Assembly: GCA_021845835.1 (NCBI GenBank)
Contig: JAJZVE010000119.1
Span: forward strand, 1-10,110
DNA: 10,110 nt
Reading direction: 5' to 3'
DNA from: Pseudomonadota bacterium
Lineage (GTDB): Bacteria; Pseudomonadota; Alphaproteobacteria; Acetobacterales; Acetobacteraceae
Position 1 is the stretch's first letter. Every line of letters starts with the position of its first letter. Under the pieces are notes generated by a model. The model saw only the letters and a list, made by a program, of their open reading frames with translations, ran no database searches and was not told the DNA's origin. Below are positions 6,435 through 10,110 of this stretch, one piece after another. The translations under genes and the position numbers were made by a program.

Positions 6435-7352
6435 ATGGTAATAGGTCGCGATCCGGACTGTACGGAGGCGCGCGACGCCGTGATGGAGAGCTGTGTCCTG
6501 GCAGGTGAAGACCACAACGGTCCGGGACCGTGTCCTGGCGGCCTGGATCCCGGCCTGGCCGGGCCGGTACCGCTGGCGGAACTGCAGGAGGCGCTGGCGC
6601 TGGCGCGCATCCGGACGCTGTATCAGCCGATCGTGCGCATACGGGACCGGGCGCCGGTTGCCGTCGAGGTGCTGGCCCGGCTGGCGCATCCCACGCGCGG
6701 GCTGGTGGAACCGGATCTGTTCGTGCCGCAGTTCGAGGAAGCGGGGCTGGCGCTGCCGCTGACCGAGGCGGTGGCCCGGCTGGCGTTTGGCGAATGGCAT
6801 GCCGGGGCGCTGGAGCAGCTCGGGATCTCGCTGGCGCTGAACTTTCCGCTCGACGTGCTGCTGATGCCGGCGGCGCTGAACTGGCTCGATCGTGAACGCG
6901 AGCGCGCCGGCATCCCCGCGCACCGCGTGACCATCGAGTTGACCGAAAGCCGCCCGGTCAGCCGCCTCGCGGAGCTGGGGGCGGCCGTGTCGCGGCTGCG
7001 GCGCGCCGGCTACCAGCTTGCCATCGACGATGTCGGGCCGGACCTGCGCGATCATCGCGAATTGCTGGCGCTCGAATTCTCGTCCCTGAAGCTGGACAAG
7101 AATCTGGTCCAGGACGCGATGCGGAGTCCGGTCGCTGCCGCATTCCTGGACCGCGCCAGCGCCGCGGCGCGCCAGGCCGGCATGCTGGTGGTGGCCGAAG
7201 GGGTGGCCGACGCGGAAATCTGGGCGCGCGTGGCGGCGCTGCCCGTCGATCAGGCACAGGGCTATTTCGTGGCGCGGCCGATGGCGGCGGCCAGCGTGGC
7301 GGACTGGCAGTCCGCCTGGCTGGAAAGGCCGCCGTTCGTGCGCCTGAGCTGA
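6435..7352 (+). CDS. Stand-alone EAL-domain protein (putative cyclic-di-GMP phosphodiesterase)
   Basis: A 305-residue protein from ATG 6435, with almost all of its length one EAL domain and no GGDEF, PAS or membrane segment. Counting from ATG 6483, the metal and substrate residues are Glu62 in EVL (variant of EAL), Asn120 in LNFP, Glu152 in IELTES, Asp182-Asp183 in AIDD, Lys203 in LKLDK, Glu239 in VVAEGV and Gln259 in QGYFVARP. The residues needed for cyclic-di-GMP hydrolysis are therefore retained. The loop-6 motif, normally DFGxGYSSL, is altered to DVGPDLRDHREL, which may lower activity. The start is uncertain. ATG 6435 has no Shine-Dalgarno, while GTG 6480 and ATG 6483 (289 aa) follow GGAGG at 6464-6468 by 11 and 14 nt. 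It is divergent from manC, suggesting a link to exopolysaccharide control (inference). Confidence 0.85.
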   Translation: MVIGRDPDCTEARDAVMESCVLAGEDHNGPGPCPGGLDPGLAGPVPLAELQEALALARIRTLYQPIVRIRDRAPVAVEVLARLAHPTRGLVEPDLFVPQFEEAGLALPLTEAVARLAFGEWHAGALEQLGISLALNFPLDVLLMPAALNWLDRERERAGIPAHRVTIELTESRPVSRLAELGAAVSRLRRAGYQLAIDDVGPDLRDHRELLALEFSSLKLDKNLVQDAMRSPVAAAFLDRASAAARQAGMLVVAEGVADAEIWARVAALPVDQAQGYFVARPMAAASVADWQSAWLERPPFVRLS

Positions 7353-7356
7353 GCCG

Positions 7357-7749
7357 TCAGACCGTCGGCTGCCACGGTCCGGGCACCGCATAGGCTTCCT
7401 GCTCGCCGGGCCAGGGCGGCATCGTCACGGCCACGGCAACCAGGGTTTCGGCACCGTCACAGCGGAACTGGAAACGGGTGCCGGTCGGCAGGCTGATGCA
7501 GATGCCGGGACCGACCTCCAGCGTCTGCTCCTCCGCGCCGTGCCGGCGCCACAGGCGCCCGCGGCCGGACAGGAAATACCAGATCTCCTCGACCGTCCGG
7601 TGCGCGACGGCCCGCGACACCTGCCCCGGCGCCAGCGAAAACAGCGCCATGCCGCCGCCCGCTGCGCCGCACAGCACGCGCACCTGCGACCCGTCGGGCG
7701 CGATCACCACGGGGGCGGTTCTGGCCGACAACGTGGCGAAGCGTTCCAT
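7357..7749 (-). CDS. Small cupin-fold protein
   Basis: A 130-residue single-domain cupin. The first cupin motif is recognisable as AHRTVEEIWYFLSGRGRLW (about residues 49-67, with His50, Glu54/Glu55 and the closing Gly). The second is GPGICISLPTGTRFQF (80-95). Metal ligands are incomplete. The canonical HxH has only one His in place, and the second-motif His is an Arg (PTGTRF). It may bind metal weakly or be a non-metal ligand-binding cupin. The start at 7749 is supported by an excellent GGAGGA 8 nt upstream. It is convergent with the EAL gene (4 nt between stops) and divergent from deoA. The substrate cannot be deduced; sugar binding, isomerase or small regulatory roles are all possible for this fold. 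Confidence 0.85.
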   Translation of the reverse strand: MERFATLSARTAPVVIAPDGSQVRVLCGAAGGGMALFSLAPGQVSRAVAHRTVEEIWYFLSGRGRLWRRHGAEEQTLEVGPGICISLPTGTRFQFRCDGAETLVAVAVTMPPWPGEQEAYAVPGPWQPTV

Positions 7750-7849
7750 CCTGGCTTCCTCCGGCGGCGCGCCGACCATGCCACGGCGTCCTGCCCGCCG
7801 GCCAGCGCCGCGGCGGGACTGGACGGGCGCCAGGATCCGCCCGAAGCTT

Positions 7850-7862
7850 CCGGCCAGGCCGG
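7850..7862. promoter_or_regulatory. Short dyad upstream of deoA
   Basis: CCGGCC-A-GGCCGG is a perfect 13-bp inverted repeat, 9 nt before the deoA Shine-Dalgarno (GGGAGG, 7872-7877) in the cupin/deoA divergent region. It could be an operator or a 5'-UTR hairpin. The GC-rich background makes chance likely. No clear -35/-10 is seen in 7750-7882. Confidence 0.2.
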
Positions 7863-7882
7863 ACAGGGGACGGGAGGCGCGC

Positions 7883-9202
7883 GTGCCGACTTGGCTGCCG
7901 CAGGAAACGATCCGGCGCAAGCGTGATGGCCTGGCGCTGGCGGCGGTGGAAATCCAGGCGCTGATCCGCGGCCTCACCGACGGCACGCTCGGCGAAGGCC
8001 AGGCCGCCGCCTTCGCGATGGCGGTGTTCTGGCGCGGCATGACCGCGGCGGAGACGGTGGCGCTGACTGCCGCCATGCGCGATTCCGGCACCGTGCTGGA
8101 CTGGCGCGCGCTCGGCATCGACGGCCGCATCGTGGACAAGCATTCCACCGGCGGCATCGGCGACAAGGTGAGCCTGCTGCTGGCGCCGCTGCTGGCGGCA
8201 TGCGGCGCTTTCGTGCCGATGATCTCCGGCCGCGGCCTCGGCCACACCGGCGGCACGCTCGACAAGCTCTCGGCCATTCCCGGCTACCGCACCGACATCG
8301 ACCTGCCCACGCTGGCGCGCGTGGTGCGCGGCGTGGGCTGCGCCGTGATCGGCCAGACCGCCGACCTCGCCCCGGCCGACCGGCGGCTCTACGCCATCCG
8401 CGACGTGACCGCGACGGTGGAGAGCCTGCCGCTGATCACCGCCTCCATCCTGTCGAAGAAGCTGGCGGAGGGGCTGGACGCGCTGGTGCTGGACGTGAAG
8501 TGCGGCAGCGGCGCCTTCATGGCCGACATCGCGGCGGCGCGCGGCCTGGCGCGGCTGCTGGTGGACGTGGCGCGCGGCGCCGGCCTCGCCACCACGGCGC
8601 TGATCACGGACATGGACCAGGCGCTCGGCCGCAGCGTCGGCAACGCGCTGGAAACGGCGGAGGCGATCGCGTTCCTGACCGGCGCGGCGCGCGAGGCGCG
8701 GCTGGCCGAGGTCACGCTCGGCCTCGCCGCCGAGGCGCTGGCGCTGGCGGGGATCGTGCCCGACCGGGCGGCGGGCCGGGCGCTGGCCGGGGCACGGCTG
8801 GCCGACGGGTCCGCGGCCGAGCGGTTTGCCCGCATGGTGGCGGCGCTCGGCGGGCCGGCCGACCTGCTGGAGCGCCCGGTGCTGCCGGCGGCGCCGTGTG
8901 TCGTGCCGGTGGCGCCGGCGCGCGCCGGGGTGGTGGCCGCGATGGACGGACGGGCGCTCGGGCTGGCAGTGGTCGCGCTCGGCGGCGGGCGGACGGAGGC
9001 CGCGCAGGCGATCGACGTGCGGGTCGGCTTCAGCGACATGGCCGGCATCGGCGAGGCGGTGGATGCGTCCCGTCCGCTCTGCCGCGTCCACGCCGCCGAT
9101 GCGGCGGCGGCCGGGGAGGCCGCGCTGCGCGTGCGCGCCGCAGTGACGGTCGCGGACGCAGCGCCGCCGGTGCCCGCCGCGGTGCGCGAGCGGATCGATT
9201 GA
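7883..9202 (+). CDS. deoA: Thymidine phosphorylase
   Basis: Phosphorolyses thymidine to thymine and 2-deoxyribose 1-phosphate in pyrimidine salvage or catabolism in the cytoplasm. The 439 residues match the roughly 440-residue E. coli DeoA length. Clear motifs are KRDGLAL (13-19), VDKHSTGGIGDKVSLLLAP (84-102, phosphate loop), SGRGLGHTGGTLDKLS (115-130, family signature), YAIRDVTATVESLPLITASILSKK (170-193, with substrate-binding Arg173, Ser188 and Lys192) and LDVKCGSGAFM. The signature usually ends in Leu-Glu; here it is Leu-Ser130. GTG 7883 is chosen because GGGAGG ends 5 nt before it and the N-terminus aligns with DeoA; the open frame upstream would overlap the divergent cupin gene. No deoC, deoB or nucleoside transporter is nearby, so deoA stands outside a deo operon. 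Confidence 0.95.
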   Translation: MPTWLPQETIRRKRDGLALAAVEIQALIRGLTDGTLGEGQAAAFAMAVFWRGMTAAETVALTAAMRDSGTVLDWRALGIDGRIVDKHSTGGIGDKVSLLLAPLLAACGAFVPMISGRGLGHTGGTLDKLSAIPGYRTDIDLPTLARVVRGVGCAVIGQTADLAPADRRLYAIRDVTATVESLPLITASILSKKLAEGLDALVLDVKCGSGAFMADIAAARGLARLLVDVARGAGLATTALITDMDQALGRSVGNALETAEAIAFLTGAAREARLAEVTLGLAAEALALAGIVPDRAAGRALAGARLADGSAAERFARMVAALGGPADLLERPVLPAAPCVVPVAPARAGVVAAMDGRALGLAVVALGGGRTEAAQAIDVRVGFSDMAGIGEAVDASRPLCRVHAADAAAAGEAALRVRAAVTVADAAPPVPAAVRERID

Positions 9203-9217
9203 TCCGCCCCGGGGCGG
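9192..9217. terminator. Overlapping hairpins at the deoA / DUF1491 convergence
   Basis: GGATC-GATT-GATCC (9192-9205) spans the deoA stop codon, and CCGCCCC-GGGGCGG (9204-9217) follows it, sharing two bases. The second is a perfect 14-bp palindrome. Lying in the 29-nt gap between convergent genes, they could form a bidirectional terminator, though no U-tract is present on either strand. Confidence 0.45.
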
Positions 9218-9231
9218 CGCAGGCACCGCGG

Positions 9232-9567
9232 CTACAGCAGGCGCGCCTCGAACGGCGGCAGCAGGTCGGGACTGTCGAACTCCAGCACCCACAGGTCCGG
9301 GTCGGTGCGCACCTGCCGCGCGACATAGGCGTCCGCTGCCGCCTGCTCGACCGGCGCCGGGCCGGTGCCGCGCATCCAGGCGGCTTCGCCGCCGCCGGTG
9401 CGGACCTGGGCCAGGACCACCATGCCATCACGCCCGCGCAGCACCACCAGCACGCCGCCGGCATCGGCGTCGCCGCGCCGCAGCACCGCGCCGTAGCGGC
9501 CGGAGGCGTTGCCCAGCCGCAGCGCCACCTGTACCCAGATCTCCGCCTTGACCCGTGCCTCGGCCAT
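9232..9567 (-). CDS. DUF1491 family protein
   Basis: A 111-residue cytoplasmic protein matching the DUF1491 pattern found mainly in alphaproteobacteria. Near the N-terminus there is KAEIWVQVALRL, then YGAVLRRGDADAGGVLVVL (25-43, with the conserved RRGD-x-DAG), Trp64 and TGPAPV (68-73), a DAYVARQVRTDPDLWVLEFD segment (79-98) with the family's DPDLWV-E core, and a short C-terminus. The biochemical function is unknown. No catalytic motif or transmembrane segment is visible. The ATG at 9567 is chosen because the conserved N-terminus begins directly after it and an AAGGGGA tract lies upstream; a longer open frame to 9831 would run antisense through the next gene. It is convergent with deoA and divergent from the 69-residue protein gene. 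Confidence 0.88.
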   Translation of the reverse strand: MAEARVKAEIWVQVALRLGNASGRYGAVLRRGDADAGGVLVVLRGRDGMVVLAQVRTGGGEAAWMRGTGPAPVEQAAADAYVARQVRTDPDLWVLEFDSPDLLPPFEARLL

Positions 9568-9580
9568 TTGATCCGTCCCC

Positions 9581-9609
9581 TTGAAGCCGCCTTGCCGCGC
9601 TGGCACAAC
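9581..9609 (+). promoter_or_regulatory. Possible promoter of the 69-residue protein gene
   Basis: TTGAAG (9581-9586) and CACAAC (9604-9609) are separated by 17 nt in the divergent intergenic region. The predicted start, near 9616, leaves a short leader containing GAGG (9625-9628). The matches are 4/6 and 3/6, so this is weak. Confidence 0.25.
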
Positions 9610-9633
9610 CGCCGGCGCGCGCACGAGGATGCC

Positions 9634-9843
9634 ATGACGAAGCAGATGAGCGAGGGCCAGCGCAGCTACGAGGCCAAGCGGGCGGCGAAGGCCGGGGTCA
9701 GCCTGGAAAAATGGCTGCACATGAAGCAGCGCGAGCAGCAGGAGGCCGAGCGGGCGCGACGCGAAGCCGCCACGCCGCCGCCGCCGCCGCGCAAGCCCGG
9801 CTTCTTCGCCCGCCTGATCGAGCGCGCGCACAAGCCGCTCTGA
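9634..9843 (+). CDS. Small basic hypothetical protein, 69 residues
   Basis: Not a family I can name. The N-terminal 50 residues are highly charged and helical in character, with SYEAKRAAKAGVSLEKWL followed by a Lys/Gln/Glu/Arg-rich helix (KQREQQEAERARREA). Then come five consecutive prolines encoded by five CCG codons (9775-9789), and a C-terminal segment RKPGFFARLIERAHKPL that could be an amphipathic, membrane-touching helix. There is no transmembrane segment, cysteine or catalytic motif. The ATG at 9634 has GAGG 5 nt upstream. The gene is real rather than a shadow because its codons show the same G/C third-position bias and it has its own ribosome binding site. The next gene starts at or near its stop, so the two are probably one transcript. 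Confidence 0.75.
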   Translation: MTKQMSEGQRSYEAKRAAKAGVSLEKWLHMKQREQQEAERARREAATPPPPPRKPGFFARLIERAHKPL

Positions 9844-10110
9844 CCCGCCCCGCCCTGCTCGCCCTGCACGCGGACTGGAGCCTCGATCCGCGCAAGCGGT
9901 GGATGACGCTGGCGCGCCGGGACCCGGCCGGCTGGCGCGTCGCGGCGCCGCAGCCGGTGGGCGAGCTGCCCGGCCTGCTCGCGCGCCTGACGGCGGCGGC
10001 GCGCGGCGGCCAGGTGGTGTTCGGCGCCGATGTGCCGCTCGGGCTGCCCCGCGCCTATGCGCGGCTGCACGCGGCCGAGCCGGATTTTGCTTCGTTTCTG
10101 CGGCGTCTGG
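9840..10110 (+). CDS. 5' part of a DUF429-like (predicted RNase H-like) gene; runs off the window
   Basis: An open frame continues to the window edge and encodes ALLALHADWSLDPRKRWMT, then charged sequence, and VVFGADVPLGLPRAYARLH. The D-x-P-x-G-L-P motif recalls the DUF429 / predicted RNase H-like nuclease family, and His-Ala-Asp-Trp near the start would supply an early acidic residue. The assignment is tentative because only about 90 residues are visible. The start is unclear. There is no ATG or GTG at the natural position; the CTG at 9840 overlaps the preceding TGA (CTGA). An in-frame ATG at 9711 would add a low-complexity Ala/Arg-rich extension inside the previous gene. The next in-frame ATG, 9906, would remove the conserved HADWS region. 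Confidence 0.5.
   Translation, partial: MTRPALLALHADWSLDPRKRWMTLARRDPAGWRVAAPQPVGELPGLLARLTAAARGGQVVFGADVPLGLPRAYARLHAAEPDFASFLRRL

Noticed and set aside
4879..6441. Long plus-strand open frame (520 codons) antisense to manC
   Set aside because: It is a mirror of a GC-rich gene: the translation is His/Arg/Gly-rich low complexity with no domain, while the minus strand encodes an intact ManC with all motifs.
7457..9292. Long minus-strand open frame (611 codons) antisense to deoA and into the cupin gene
   Set aside because: No recognisable motif and biased Arg/His/Ala composition. It overlaps two well-identified genes, as expected from the scarcity of stop codons in high-GC DNA.
9775..9789. 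(CCG)5 microsatellite as a phase-variable repeat
   Set aside because: The unit is a trinucleotide, so changes would not shift frame, and it simply encodes the proline linker.
1..10110. CRISPR arrays, insertion sequences, tRNA or rRNA genes, toxin-antitoxin or defence genes
   Set aside because: No spaced repeats, transposase motifs, terminal inverted repeats, cloverleaf sequence or defence domains were seen on either strand.

Overview
The window looks like chromosomal DNA from a very GC-rich alphaproteobacterium, most probably a member of the Acetobacteraceae/Rhodospirillales. The reasons are visibly about 70% G+C with strong G/C third-position bias, an alphaproteobacteria-type DUF1491 gene, and the mix of house-keeping genes. 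No rRNA, tRNA, CRISPR array, insertion sequence, phage gene or integrase is visible. The gene order is that of ordinary core or peripheral metabolism, not of a genomic island. The taxonomic assignment is inference.

Layout. Positions 1-1716 (minus strand) hold a two-gene unit: a PhnW-type 2-aminoethylphosphonate:pyruvate transaminase followed 24 nt later by formate-tetrahydrofolate ligase, which runs off the left edge. A divergent intergenic region (1717-1810) separates it from a plus-strand run. That run is a small single-pass membrane protein with a coiled-coil-like segment (1811-2215), a Nit-type carbon-nitrogen hydrolase (2262-3098), NAD kinase (3095-3895, start overlapping the preceding stop by 4 nt), and a PAP2-family membrane phosphatase (3976-4599).

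Convergent to these is a bifunctional mannose-1-phosphate guanylyltransferase/mannose-6-phosphate isomerase (4753-6231, minus), which feeds GDP-mannose to polysaccharide synthesis. A roughly 200-nt regulatory region with a 16-bp dyad separates it from a divergent EAL-domain (cyclic-di-GMP) protein (6435-7352, plus). Then come a small cupin protein (7357-7749, minus), divergent from thymidine phosphorylase (7883-9202, plus), and a DUF1491 protein (9232-9567, minus) convergent to it. A 69-residue basic protein (9634-9843, plus) is followed by the 5' part of a gene with a DUF429-like DxPxGLP motif that runs off the right edge.

How the genes may work together. PhnW and FTHFS are probably co-transcribed and would link an aminotransferase to one-carbon folate metabolism. 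The Nit hydrolase and NAD kinase are translationally coupled and both serve general redox or metabolite homeostasis. ManC and the EAL protein share a divergent control region, a common arrangement when cyclic-di-GMP tunes exopolysaccharide. I found no clear undescribed multi-gene system. The most interesting signals are three genes without a Shine-Dalgarno sequence whose start codons sit 6-8 nt after a -10-like hexamer (possible leaderless mRNAs), a perfect dyad abutting the manC promoter, an in-frame 21-nt repeat that doubles the start of the PAP2 gene, and altered signature residues in several enzymes.
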